The position numbers and the translations under genes are program-made. Below, one piece after another: positions 1-11,708 of a DNA stretch of 64,000 nucleotides (position 1 is its first letter; each line of letters opens with the position of its first letter). The notes beneath the pieces were generated by a model. That model saw only the letters and a list, made by a program, of their open reading frames with translations, had not been told where the DNA came from and ran no database searches. Source of the DNA: Sorghum bicolor (lineage: Eukaryota > Streptophyta > Magnoliopsida > Poales > Poaceae); assembly GCF_000003195.3 (NCBI RefSeq), contig NC_012870.2, positions 37,664,377 through 37,728,376 of the forward strand, read 5' to 3'.

Positions 1-3000
1 CCATGTCATTCTATGGAAAAATGTGGTTTAAATTGCTTAAATAGTCTTCCTATGCTTATGTTTGAGTGAACCATGCTTGTGTTTGTGCTTAATGCCTTGG
101 TAATTAGTTTATCTACGCTTAACTTGACTTTGGGAACAATGTTCATGTTGGTCACTTCTCCAAAATATGCCCTTAAGTCATACTTATGCAAATAGGCCCT
201 AGAAACCTCTTTTGCTTAGGCTTTTAAAAATTGTTTCATAAAATGTTTGCATGTCAAAACTTCCTACAGCAAAGTTGTAGCAAATTTTATAAGGAACAAA
301 AGTTGTTTTATGGACATCTCATGAAAATGAACACAAATAGCTCAAAAGTGCCCCACAAGGCAGATTTGGGGCTGTTTCCAACACTTAAAAAATTTTCTAA
401 GTCTTGGAACGAAACCAGTTTGCTCGATCGATTTTGGAAACTCTATATCTCTCAATCCCGGCCGATCTGGCCTTTGCTCTAGTTGACAAAGTTGTAGAAC
501 TCGATTGGAACTTCAACTTTGTCAACTGCATCATCTTCTAACTCGGTCTGGTTTGGGAGATAATCATCGGTGAAGTTGCTCTGTCAGACTGTCATCGTTT
601 CTTCTGAACCGAAGCCGAGCTCGCCGTCGTGGATGGCCAGAGCGCCATCTGTCCGCCAGATGTCACCCGTACGCCGGCAATGGCCCCGCTCGTCAGCTTC
701 CAGCGCGCGCATGACGTCCACGGCGACGCCCCGAGCAGAGTGGACGCGTCCACTCTCGCTTTCGTCGCCCTCTCGCGCCTGTAAACCGCCCGCAGCGAGC
801 TCACCGTCGCAAGCTCACTCCGGCGAGCTCATGTGCGCTCGTCGCTGCGTCTCGGTCCACCAAATTCCACCCACAGCTCCGCCGTGAACTGCCCTCCATT
901 CTCCACCCACCACCTCGCCGAGAAACCCACCGGTGAGCCGACATTTCCTTCTTTCCCCAAATCGAGTCGCCGAGACCGTTTTCTCCGGCGAACCCAATGC
1001 CGAGCCCTGTGAAGCCTCTCGTCATCTCTGGTCAGGTCCTAGAGGTAGCTTAGGTCCTTAGCGAGCTTTTGCGCCACTTGGTGGACGCTCTACCAAGCTC
1101 TCCGTCGCCGGACACGGTGCGCAGCGCCGCCGTGCTTCCGCCGGAGATGGGTGCTCTCGTGGCCAGCGTGTTCCACGAGGATCCAGGCCAAGCTGTGTAC
1201 CTAGGAAGCTTCGCCGTAGCCCGCTGGTGCTGTAGAAGGCCTTAGATTGCGCTCTACCGGCCTGAGGTCTCCGGCGTAACGCCGAGCACCTCCGCCGAGC
1301 CGCCATCGTCGACGGTGAGCTCCTTCCGGTGGCTCCGCCATGGGAAAAGTGGGATCAATCGAGTCGCTAGAGTCTGGGGATCACGTTGGTGCCGTTGGTT
1401 TGGCCGGAGACCTCGCCGTCGTGGAGAAATCGCCTTCGAAAGTCGCCTCGGCCGTGAGGAAGAAGAACCTGACAGATGGGACCCACTGTCAGCGACCCTC
1501 TCCTTCCCTCCTTTTCTTTTATTCAAAATCCTGATTTTTGGCTTTTTTGCAAAAATCATATCTCCTATTTCAGAGATCGAAAAATTGTGAAACAAATTTT
1601 GTGGTATTCCTTGAGATGGCTAGTTTTTATTAAAAATATAAAATGAACCATGTTTTCTAGAAAATTATTTATTAAGGATTTAATCTTGTTATTCATGGAT
1701 AAATGCATATCTCTTGTTATACTGCTTAGTTTGCTCTGAAAATTTTATGGTAGCCTCTGTATAGTATTAGAGTGCTTTGATAAATATTTCAGTATTTTTG
1801 GAGCACTGCAGCTTTGTTATGTAATTTATGTTTGAAATGTGGCTTGTTTCCTTGATTAAATTATATAAATTAATTGGTGCTTATCCTGGTGCTCTACTTT
1901 GGTAGTAAACAGGTTTATGTTATTCCTAAGACATAAATAATCTAAAATCTGTTGTTTGGCACCATATGAGTCATGTTTCTGAATTTATGAAATAATTACC
2001 TTGGCACATGTTAAATACATATCTTTAATTTAGTATAGGCAATTGCTCTGAAATTTTTATGGTGATGCCCTGATGTCATACTTGTGTTTCTGTAATTTTT
2101 GTAGATTTTACTGAGCATTTGACTAGTATCTTGTAATTATACTCTTATCTAGATTTAATTAATAAATGCCTTGTTAAGTAAATGTTTGGGGATCTTCATC
2201 TGGTGTTCTGGTAACCTTGTAATATGTTTGTTGTCATAAGCCATGTGGTTGGCATGGTTTATGTTTTGGTTATGTCATTAAACAATTACTTAAAGGGGTT
2301 AAAAGGCTGTCCTGGACAGCAAGGAAAGGATTTAACTTTGCTTAATGATAACTTGACTTTCTGTGAAACTTGTCTAAAACAAAGTTGTTCTAAACTTGTT
2401 GAACTAGCTGTAGTTTAAATTTGAGGTCATTTGGCCAAGTAGTTTAAAAGGTATAGCTGTCCCAAGTTGGGTTCCTGAAATAGGTGCTCTCTGTTTTTCT
2501 GGGACAGAACCTGGAACTTTGTTTAAATGACTGGTTTAATATATGAATCGTGCTGTGATGATTAAAGATGAGTAGTAGACAATTTAATAAGCTTTCCAGA
2601 ATGTCTTCACTCATGATTGTTGGACCTGTCTATCATTAGTTATGATTTATTTACTGGGTATACTTGTTTTGTGTTGCTTGCTGTTTTAGTATCATGATAG
2701 GTTGTGGGCTGAGTTGACTTATTTACTTTTGTGAGCTAGTATAACTTTTACTCCGTAAATGAGTGTCCAGTGAGTTACTTGTGTTACCAAGCATTCATCC
2801 TTAGCATGTGCATCTTCTTATTGTTCGAGCATGCAATAGGTGCATCGGACGCGACAGCCTCCTACGAGCTGCAAGTGAATCCCGAAGGTCAGGAGGGCAA
2901 CCAAGAGGTGGAGGTCCAGCAAGCCGGACTCGAGGAGCCCGAAGAAGAAGTTGAGTGCCCGAATCACGAGCCGGCGTCGTTCGTGAAAGGCAAGACCCGG

Positions 3001-4489
3001 AGCATTCTAAGTCTCCTTTTATTTTCGAAAGTTTACTTAATATGTTATATCTATTGATGCATTACGTATAGGAGTTGTGATGAGACTTTTGCTGCACTTT
3101 ATTCCATCCTTTTCCAGATAATTCATCCTACCCTGGTTGTAGAGTTAGGATCGAGTAGCGGCTTAGCCATGCTTTAATCGGTAGAAGTCGGGTGATTTCC
3201 TGTCACCTGCGCGATATAGGGTGATGTCGGATCACGATGGTCTATATGTGCTATCGTGGATGGAACCTGATTAAAATGACTTGAGCCGGGCGGAGTTTTG
3301 CAAGTTTGTAGTAACTCCATCTGTGGCAGCTAAGGACCGATCGTTGTACGTCCTCTTGTCATGTTGAACGCATGCCTGACACTTAGTTGGCCGGATAACT
3401 CGTTCCGACCGCGAAGCCGAGTAGTATGACTCAGGCCGGAAGACCGGCAAGTATAAAGTGCGCACTACCGGAGGAAGTGCGGTGTGTGGGGGACCATTGG
3501 CGTAAGCCCAAAGGCTGGTGAGTTAAAATTCCTAACCTCCCTGGCAGAGTGGTAGCCCTGGGAGTGCGGCGCTGATCGGAGCCGCAATTCCTGGGTTGTA
3601 CCAAAGGTGACCCGTTGGCTCTCTGGCAGGGGATGCTTGGGTGAGTGCTAGGAATAACCCTCCAGCTGGATAGGAATTCGATTCGAATCGCCGTCTCTCC
3701 CGGTTAGTGAGAACTTGACAGAGCAGCGGCAAACGTAGCATTCACTAATGAACTTGGTTCATGAAAATGATGATAGCAAGAAGAACATATGATGAATTTG
3801 ATATGGTTATTAATGTTTGTAATAATCAAGTGATGTGTTGTAGTATAGGTGCCAATCTAGTGGTAGGTTGATGATAATTAAATATGATGCTCTCAAAATA
3901 ACTTAGTTGTGAGTTAAGCTTTTGGCAAAACGTGAGTCAACCAGCTCCACTTGATATTTAGCCTTGCATGATCCTTGGTGTTTTTTTTTGTTTTACTAGA
4001 CGGGTAAGTCTAGCTGAGTACATTCTCGTACTCAGGGTTTATTCCCACCTATTGCAGATGATATCTTCTATGACGGTTTCTGCAAGACCTGTCTCCATCC
4101 CGCTGGGGATGAGGACTAACCGTTGGGCACGGTTCTCTAACAACTTCGTACCTGTTGCTTTTGGAAGGGTGGTGTAGACTCTGGCAGTAACCCAAACTTG
4201 TGAACTGAACTTTGGAATGTGTGTGTAACTATTTTGCTTCCGCGATTTCGAACAAGTGTTGTAATAACTTAATACTCCGATGTGGTGCTGCTTCGACGGC
4301 AATGTATGACTATGTAACATTCGTTGTGTTTATGTTGAACTATTACGATCTTGGTTTGTTGCGAGTTGGTTTGAAGTCCTTCGTGATTTCAATTGACTAC
4401 CGGGATTATATGGGCTCATGTTTGGAAACTTGATTGCTGGTCGATCGTTTTTGCACTTGAACTCTTATAATTTGGTCGGTTCTGTGACA
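1..4489 (+). mobile_element. LTR-E: long noncoding LTR-like sequence ending inside TatA pol
   Basis: No convincing gene is present. The block is AT-rich with a GC-rich island at about 590-1500, and the open frames in the island are short, overlapping on both strands and unrecognisable. The right edge is sharp: it ends ...TGTGACA at 4489, and the next base starts reverse-transcriptase/RNase H coding sequence that matches the TatC pol. An LTR terminus (CA) abutting a broken pol gene means this is the right end of an LTR element inserted in TatA. The expected 5-bp target duplication is GCAGC (4490-4494). The left end is outside the window. The style (long LTR with a GC-rich island and a TGTGACA end) recalls long-LTR Gypsy or nonautonomous elements of grasses, but the family is not identified. 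Confidence 0.5.
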
Positions 4490-5080
4490 GCAGCGGTAGT
4501 GGTGGAGAGGCAGGAGGAGGGGCACGCGCTGCCAGTCCAGAGGCCAGTCTATTTCATCAGCAAGGTGCTCTCAGAGACCAAGGCACGTTACCCACAAATC
4601 CGAAAGCTAATATACGCTGTAATCCTCGCCCGACGCAAGTTGCAGCACTACTTCCTCGGCCACCCTATCACGGTGGTCTCGTCCTTCCCCTTGGGTGAGA
4701 TCATCTAGAGTCAGGAGGCCACGGGAAGAATCGCTAAGTGGTCGGTCAAGCTCATGAGTGAGACCCTCACTTATGCGCCCCGCAAGGCCATCAAGTCACA
4801 AGCCCTGGCTGATTTCGTCGCGAAATGGACAGACTCCCAGCTCCCCCCGGCTCAAGTTCAGGCAGAGCTGTAGACGATGTATTTCGACGGGTCTCTCATG
4901 AAGATGGGAGCTGGAGCGGGCCTGCTATTCATTTCACCCCTAGGCGTTCATATGAGGTATGTCATCAGGATACATTTTGCCGCGTCCAACAATGTCGCAG
5001 AATACGAGGCCCTTGTCAACGGAGTGAAAATTGCCATCGAGCTTGGAGTTTGACGCCTCGACGTTTGAGGCGACTCCTAG
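4490..5080 (+). pseudogene. TatA pol: end of RT and RNase H domains, broken
   Basis: The reading frame gives the end of RT (AAVVVER), then the connection/RNase H stretch (PVYFISKVLSETKARYPQI, RKLQHYFLGHPI) and a second RNase H block with FDGS and EYEALV. Tat elements are known to carry an extra archaeal-type RNase H, which fits this second block. Five stop codons interrupt it: near 4708 (after EII), 4873, 5053, 5065 and 5078. At four of these positions TatC has Gln, Trp, Arg and Gln, so each is a single transition; the stop at 5065 is shared with TatC. The segment cannot be translated as a unit. It joins LTR-E directly on the left and the open integrase frame on the right. Confidence 0.85.
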
Positions 5081-5128
5081 CTCGTCATCGACCAAGTAAT
5101 AAAAGCCTCGAACTGCCACGACCCGAAA

Positions 5129-6664
5129 ATGGAGGCGTACTGCAAGGAGGTCCGTCGACTCGAGGACAAGTTCCACGGCCTCGAACTCGTCCACGTCGCC
5201 CGACGCTACAACGAGGCGGCCGACGAACTCGCTAAGATCGCGTCGACTCAAGGCACGGTCCCACCTGACGCGTTCTCGAGAGATCTACACGAGCTATCTG
5301 TCGACTTGGGCTTAGGGGCTGGTATCGAAACCGCTCCTGCCCAACAAACCGATGTCGTCGAAGCGCTACTAATGGCAGCCGAGGTAATGGAGGTGGAACA
5401 GCTGCCCAGTCGACCGTTTGACTGGCGCACGCCATTCCTCGACTGCCCAATCTGCTGCGAGCTACCAGAAGATCAATCCGAGGCCCGCCGTATTGCTCGA
5501 CGGGCCAAGTCATATGTAATCTATGGCAAGGACAATGAGCTATATCAACGAAGCCCAACGGGGATCCTGCAGCGTTGCATCACCATAGAAGAAGGCCGAA
5601 AACTTCTCGAGGATCTACACTCGGGGGCTTGTGCTCACCATGCCGCTCCACGGACCCTCGTAGGGAACGCTTTCCGACAAGGATTCTACTGGCCAACGGC
5701 CGTAGTTGATGCCATCGAGCTCGTGGGCTCGTGCCATGGGTGCCAATTCTACGCCAAGCAGACGCATCTACCCGCCCACGCTGTCCAGATGATCCCCATC
5801 ACGTGGCCGTTTGCAGTGTGGGGGCTCGACTTAGTAGGACCTCTACAGAAGGCAAAAGGGGGGTACACACATTTGTTGGTAGCCATCGACAAATTCTCCA
5901 AATGGATCGAGGCTCGACCCATCACCAACATTCGCTCCGAGCAAGCCGTCCTTTTCTTCACCGACATCATCCACCGGTTCAGGATTCCCAACATCATCAT
6001 CAACGACAACGGCACTCAGTTCACCAGCAAAAAGTTCTTGGACTTCTGCGATCGGCATCACATCCGTGTGAACTGGTCTGCAGTGGCCCACCCTCGAACT
6101 AACGGCCAGGTCGAGCGTGCCAATGGCATGATTTTGCAGGGGCTCAAACTAAGGATCTACAACTGCTTGAAGAAATTTGGCAAGAAATGGGTCGAGGAGC
6201 TTTCTTTAGTCCTGTGGAGCTTAAGAACGACGCCAAGCAGAGCCACAAAATACACCCCATTCTTTATGGTCTATGGCTCTGAGGCTGTGCTCCCGACGGA
6301 CCTCGAGTATGGATCCCCTCGACTCAAAGCATACAACGAGCAATCAAATAAGGAGACTCAAGAGAATGCGGTCGACCAACTCGAGGAAGCTCGAGACATG
6401 GCCCTCCTCAACTCCACCAGATACCAGCAGAAGCTTCGATGCTACCACGACAAGCACGTGCGGAAGAGAGATCTGAACATGGGCGACCTTGTCCTACGGC
6501 GGTGGCAGAGCAATCAAGGACGCCACAAGCTGACTCCGCCCTGGGAGGGCCCATACGTAGTGGCCGAGGTCCTCAAGCCGGGAACATACAAGCTAGAAGA
6601 TGAGAAAGGGGCAATCTTCACCAACGCATGGAACATCGAACAGCTACGTCGATTCTACCCCTAG
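5129..6664 (+). CDS. TatA pol remnant: RNase H C-terminus and integrase
   Basis: This is an open frame of 511 codons from an internal Met; the frame is open from 5081 after the last stop. It is a fragment of a polyprotein, not a gene with its own start. The first about 50 residues finish the archaeal-type RNase H (VARRYNEAADELAKIA). Integrase follows: an HHCC zinc finger ending CHGCQ, then the DDE core with Asp in WGLDLVGPL, Asp in NDNGTQF and Glu in NGQVERANG, then the C-terminal module with PPWEGPYVVAEV and the terminal NIEQLRRFYP. It would cleave LTR ends and join them to chromosomal DNA. All three catalytic acids are visible, but upstream stops and loss of RT leave it without a normal product. 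Confidence 0.9.
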   Translation: MEAYCKEVRRLEDKFHGLELVHVARRYNEAADELAKIASTQGTVPPDAFSRDLHELSVDLGLGAGIETAPAQQTDVVEALLMAAEVMEVEQLPSRPFDWRTPFLDCPICCELPEDQSEARRIARRAKSYVIYGKDNELYQRSPTGILQRCITIEEGRKLLEDLHSGACAHHAAPRTLVGNAFRQGFYWPTAVVDAIELVGSCHGCQFYAKQTHLPAHAVQMIPITWPFAVWGLDLVGPLQKAKGGYTHLLVAIDKFSKWIEARPITNIRSEQAVLFFTDIIHRFRIPNIIINDNGTQFTSKKFLDFCDRHHIRVNWSAVAHPRTNGQVERANGMILQGLKLRIYNCLKKFGKKWVEELSLVLWSLRTTPSRATKYTPFFMVYGSEAVLPTDLEYGSPRLKAYNEQSNKETQENAVDQLEEARDMALLNSTRYQQKLRCYHDKHVRKRDLNMGDLVLRRWQSNQGRHKLTPPWEGPYVVAEVLKPGTYKLEDEKGAIFTNAWNIEQLRRFYP

Positions 6665-7215
6665 AATTTCAAAGCTTTATGTTCCCATGTACATTTTTGT
6701 ACCAAGACCTTATGAATAAACGCATGAATGAAAAAGATCTTTCCCTCGAGTAATTTACCTTTTTTCACTGGTCGAAATTTCAACGTTAGAAGGGGGTACC
6801 AACTATGACCCGTCATAGTCGATACCCCCTCGGGGGCTAGCAGGGGGTCCCCCCCCAAATATCGAAAAAAATCAGAAAATTCTCTCGTTCCTATCAGTAA
6901 ATCTCACGCGGTCGAGTAGTGGAGGCACCTCGAGCCCCTTAAGGGCCGAGGAACAACGAGCCTGAGGACTCCTACGCCTCCGGGCTATGGTACCTCTACT
7001 CGCTTCCTCACCCTCGAGGTAATCGAGGTCGCTTTAACAAAAGACCAAATGGGAGCTACAAACGTAGGCGCAAAGGGAAACAAAGGAGCCTCGAGCGGAA
7101 AGACAGATAAACATTCACAGAAATCTAACAACCACTTAAAGACATTGTATTACTTAAGACAAATAAGCAAAGTACTATACAAGGGGCCTAGGCACCCAGA
7201 GCAGGCTCACAGGCC
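6665..7215. other. TatA spacer between convergent pol and antisense-gene 3' ends
   Basis: No gene is seen. The pol frame ends at 6664 and the antisense gene ends at 7216, so the two transcription units converge here and this stretch should hold both 3' ends or their overlap. It contains the block GATACCCCCTCGGGGGCTAG near 6821, which reappears inverted at about 59562-59581 in TatC. Confidence 0.6.
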
Positions 7216-10200
7216 TCAGTCCACGTCTCGGCCCTCACCATCCTCGCCCGCGCCTGAGCCAGTCTCGGGGGGAAGTACTTCTGGCTCGAACACCTTGGCC
7301 AACCTCTTCCCAGGAACCTCTGCGTTGTCGATCAAGGCATGGAGCCTCTCCTCATTCTCCGCATCAGTCTTGGAAATGTCGATGACGAAGCCATGAGACA
7401 CCACCTCCATATCGTAGGAAAAGCCTGAGTAGACAACTGCCATTGCCCGCTTTACCCCGATATGGAGGGCGTCCCGCACCCGGTCCCTCAGCGTAGCTCC
7501 AAGGTAGCATAGCTGGTCGACGAGTGCGTCACCCCGAGCCTCCTCCCTCGACTCGTCGACAGGCTCGAGCTCCCAAGAGGCCGAAAGGTCGCTTATTGCA
7601 GTCCGTACACGACCCTTAAAGGCGACCTCCCCCTCGAGCTGAGTCTTGATGGAACGGGCCTCGACTTGGGCGGCCAGCAGCTCATCTTTGAGCCCTGCAA
7701 GGACCAACATGAAGAAATTAAATAACACCAAGCACACCTCAGAAAAGAAACTCGATAGTAGAAACATACCGCGGATGCTCTCCTCCAGAGCCTTGTTCTC
7801 GCCAACCAAGTTGGTGTTGGCCCTCTCGACCTCCCTATTGGAGCGCGCCAGCTCGGTGTTGGCAACACGCAGATCCTCGATCACCTTGCTGGCTTGCGAG
7901 ATGGCCCCATCTTCTTTCAGCAGCACTCTCTTCAGATGATCGACGTCGTCAGAAAGGCTGCGGGATCGAGCCCGCTCCGCCTTGAGATCTTCGAGGGCCT
8001 TCTTCTTGGCCTCCTCCGCAGCGCTCCTGGTGATCTCGCTGTCCACACACTCCACCTTCATCCTCTGGAAGGATTCTCGGATGGAGTCCAGGTCAGTCTT
8101 GAGGAGGCCCTTCTCCTTGTCCAGGTCAGCAATGGCGTTCTTGTAGGACAGGGCCTCCTCCTGGGCTTTGGACGCGGCTTCCTCGACCATCATGGCCTGT
8201 TCCCTCAGAAGCCCAGCCTCTTCCACAGCTCTCGTCGAGACCTCTCGAGCCTCGGCCAGAGCAGCCTCCCTCTCCTTCTTCTCCTCCTCGAGCGTCAAAA
8301 GCTCCTTGTAAGCCTTGAGGAGCTTCTCCTGCGACTCCAGGAGTTTGTCCTTGAGGATGGGGAGCTGCTCCAAGCCGCCTCTCGTGGCGTGGATGAAGCT
8401 CGACTTGATGCGGGAAGTCTCTTTCAGATCCTACAAGCCAGTGATTGAATAGTTAGAACACAAAACCAAACGTTCTATAAAGATTAAATGACTAGGAAAT
8501 ACTTACAAAGTAGGCTGGTCCGAGCCTGTTGTTAACAACGTCAGACAGGAGCCCCACCGTGTGTTTCATCCAGAGGCGGAGCTCCTCAACGTGCTCCTGT
8601 TTCTTGGCCTCCTTTCGATTGTCTATAAAGATATTGGGCTCAGACGGGTCAGTGGAAGCCCGGATGCGGATCCGGTCGGGGCACCAATTCTCCATCTCCT
8701 GGTCGGCCCGCGCCTTGACGCCTCGGATGAGCTCCTCGACGGTCTCGAGCGACCCCCCATGGAGCAGGAACAAGTCGACAAGGGAGGGGAACCGCCCGTC
8801 GTCATCCACTATCTTCCACGTCCCGGTCTCGCTGCCTCCACCACCGCCCGACGTTCCAGCCTCGTCCTCCTCAGTGGGGATGCGGTCCTCCCACGACCGA
8901 CGCTCCTAGAGGAATCCCGGAGCGATTCCGTCCATGCCATAGATCGTCCTCCTGATCTCGGACTCGGGGTCGGTGGGGGTACGCATCATGCAGGCGAGTG
9001 CCACCATGCCGTCCACCCGCCCCGACTCTGCTGGGATCGAGGCAGGCGCCCCTGGACAGAGCCACGCCGGGGTCGGAGGACCGAAAACCGGCAGACCCTC
9101 CTCCTGGTTTCCAGGCTCTTGTGGCGCTACTGGCTCTGGTTGGGGCGGATCGAGCAATTCCACCAGCTGCTGGCCCCCCCCTGCTGCTGCTCCTGGAGCT
9201 CCTGTGGCTCCTATTGGCGGTCCTGCTCCAGCAGCCCCTCGAACTGGGGACCTGCTAACTGTTGCCCCTCCTCCCCTCCTTTCGGCTGCAGCTGCTATTC
9301 CTCCTGCAGCTGTTGCCGCGTTTTCCACTCACACTCTTCTTCCTCCTTCTTCCTCTGCTCTTCGATAGAGTGGAGCCCGACGGGCCAAGGTGTCCGCCTC
9401 GTGGTGGGAAAGGCCTCGACCTCCTCGTCCATAGGATGAGCGCCCTTGGAAGACCCGTCGCCGCCAGACCCATCACTTATAGTGATAGGATCCCCCTCGA
9501 CCCTAGATCGGGGAGGCTCGGGGGCTCCCTCCTGCCCTTGGGAGTGAGGTGCCTCGACCCGCTTTGGCGAGTATGGGGGGGACTCACCCACCAGGGGACG
9601 GGGTGGGGCGTCCTCGGTGCCAGTCGGTGGTCGAGGGTCAGAGGAGCCTATAAAACGCAAAGCAAAGGTCAGTCATCACGGTGGTCGACGTAAGAACAAC
9701 ACAAATCCCATAACGACGGGAATAAGCTGCCAACCTCAATCCTTGGAGGCCGCTCCCACTTTGAGCCTTTTGGCCAACGAGGGTTGGGCCTGCTCGAGTG
9801 TCCGCTTCGACCTGAACGGGCATGAAAGAAGCTGTTACACGAAGAGAACACAATGACTTAGGAAGATGAAAATCATAGTGTCGAAGACCTTACCCCACAG
9901 GGAGGACGGCTCTCCTACCGGTACCTCGACCGGTAGGCCTCGAACCACCCCGTGTCGGGGCTCCAGGCCCCTCACGAGCGGGCGCCGGCCTCTGCTTGGC
10001 GTCTCCCCCCTGGCGAGCGCTAGGGCTAGCGCTCCTGCGGCTTGTTTCCCCCTTGCCGGAAGCCGCGGCACGGCCATGGGTCAACGGCCCCGTCGCCTGG
10101 GGCCTGGCCCAGTCACCTGCCTTTGGTGTAGGGGGAGGTTGGGGCGCGGGACGGACCGGCTTTGAGCCGGTGCGGGATTGACATCGGCACAGGAGCGGCG

Positions 10201-11589
10201 GGGGGACGACTCCCTCCGCTGCCTCTCATGAGACCTGCTTGGTCCCTCCTTTGGCGCTCCCGTCCGCGGGACATTAGCGTCGGCTCGAGGCGGACCCTCG
10301 AGGATCCTATCGAGCCAGGACGCCATCCCCTCAGAGTCGTCGCTGCTGTCGTCACCGTCACAGCCGTCATCCTCATTGGAGGATTCTTCTTCAGGCTACC
10401 CCCTTTGCCTAGACTTCGCTCGACGCGCCTCTAACGCTTGGCGATCGAGATTATTCTTCTTTTCCTCTTTCTTTTTTGAGTCCTTTGCAGACTTCTACTT
10501 TTCAGCAGACTGACGCCACTTTTCGCGGTCGACCTCGTCCTCCTTTACTGGAGGCCTCGAGGACCGAACGTCAATCGGCCCCTACAAGAACAAAGGCAAG
10601 CTCAAAGAGGGATCGAAGAAAATCCAGAATCAAAGCCATATGCAAGAAAGGAACTTACCAAATCGATCGATCCCACGTCACGCCTCATAGGGAAGCCATT
10701 AACGTGCTCTGGCTGGAAGTCACCAGCGATGGCCGCCCTGACCCGGGCCGCGACCTCATCGTCCGCCGGAGCCTCGTTAGACATCCGGCACGCCTCGAGG
10801 CCCCGGGATGAAGCGCCGGGACCCATCTCATCCATTATTAGCGGCCGAGACATCAACGGGAGAACCCTTCGATGATGGATGGCCGAGAGGACGAGAGCAG
10901 CGGTCAGGCCCTCCACGCGTAATTTCTTCAGGGCGTCGAGGTGGGGGTCGAGCCGCGACTGGTGAACTTGGACGACGTCGTACGTCCAGTTATCCGGGCG
11001 CTCCGTGATTAAGCGGCCGGTGTAGGCAGGAAAGAGGCCATCGTCGTTCCTCAAGTAGAACCATTGCGAGTCCCATCCGGCGTGATTTGATGACAATCCC
11101 AACGGGATGTACTCGCGCGGCCGCTCCGTCTTGCCGGTCTTCAACACCAAATTGAGGCACCCAGCCCGTACGGGTTTCCTCACGCCTGTAGTCCCAGTGG
11201 GGGCGTTGAAGAGCTCGCCCCTGTAGAGGTGGAGCCACAGGTCCCAGTGGGGCATCATCCCCAAATAGCCCTCACACACCGCGGCAAAGACCGCAGCGAC
11301 GGTATGGCATTTGGGGAGGAGTGCTGAAGCTCCACCCTATAGTGGTGGCAGAGCGCCCGCATGAAGCGACTCGGGGGAGTGCCCAAGCCGTGGTGATGGA
11401 ACTTGGCGAACGAAACCACATAGCCCTTGGGCGGCTTGGGCTCCCGGTGGTCCGCCGACGGCGCAATCCACTCTGGCGACGTCAATGATGTGCGGTGGCG
11501 TAGGAGTCCCTCCCTCTCGAGCTCCAGCAACCGGCGCTCCATCATCGACGACGGGCGCCAGTCGTCGTGGCGACGAGTCTCACAGGCAT
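7216..11589 (-). pseudogene. TatA additional antisense gene, six exons, PF04195-type plus coiled coil
   Basis: Inferred exons on the minus strand: 11589-10659, 10581-9894, 9811-9735, 9647-8507, 8432-7770 and 7694-7216, separated by introns of 74-87 bases with GT-AG ends. Exon 1 encodes the domain known as 'putative gypsy type transposon' (GYVVSFAKFHHHGLG, CEGYLGMMPHWDLWLHLY). Exon 2 is basic and charged. Exon 4 carries a conserved block around DPESEIRRTIYGMDGIAPGF. Exons 5-6 form a long Glu/Lys/Ala coiled coil. The start is the Met homologous to the TatC start. Two lesions lie in exon 1: a one-base loss soon after the start, and a one-base loss near 11305 that breaks the frame before CEGYLGMM. 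Intron 5 is 75 bases and open in frame, so an unspliced reading also exists. Function is unknown; such extra ORFs are known from the Tat lineage. The product could be a nuclear regulatory or structural protein. Confidence 0.8.
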
Positions 11590-11700
11590 CTTTGGGTGGA
11601 AGGAAGGCGAGTTCGCTGCTACTCGAGGGTGCGCGCGCGCGTGAGATGGCAAGGGAGCTAGGCAGAAAGTGGAAGGGGGAACGGCAACCGGGCCACGGGA

Positions 11701-11708
11701 TATTTATA
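11701..11708 (-). promoter_or_regulatory. TATA box for the TatA antisense gene
   Basis: TATAAATA on the minus strand, about 112 bases upstream of the antisense start at 11589. TatC has the same octamer at the matching place (43492-43499), and TatB has TATAAAAG at 24724-24731. Confidence 0.6.

Noticed and set aside
570..1595. GC-rich stretch with several overlapping ORFs that could be a host gene
   Set aside because: Frames are short, occur on both strands at once, have no recognisable domain, and lie inside sequence that ends as an LTR at 4489. GC-rich islands are common in long grass LTRs.
2770..3057. ORF of 95 codons with a signal-peptide-like N-terminus
   Set aside because: The hydrophobic start followed by a Glu-rich tail is not a known secreted protein, and the ORF sits in the same LTR-like block. 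No splice or promoter support.
7646..9693. Long plus-strand ORFs opposite the TatA antisense gene (for example 7894-8448, 8561-9439)
   Set aside because: They are mirror frames of the GC-rich coiled-coil and Gln/Pro-rich exons. The minus-strand reading has the domain, splice sites and conservation with TatC.
10602..11279. Calling the PF04195-type protein a transposase of a DNA transposon
   Set aside because: The family name includes 'transposon', but all three copies lie between pol and the 3' LTR of Gypsy elements, and no transposase catalytic motif is visible.
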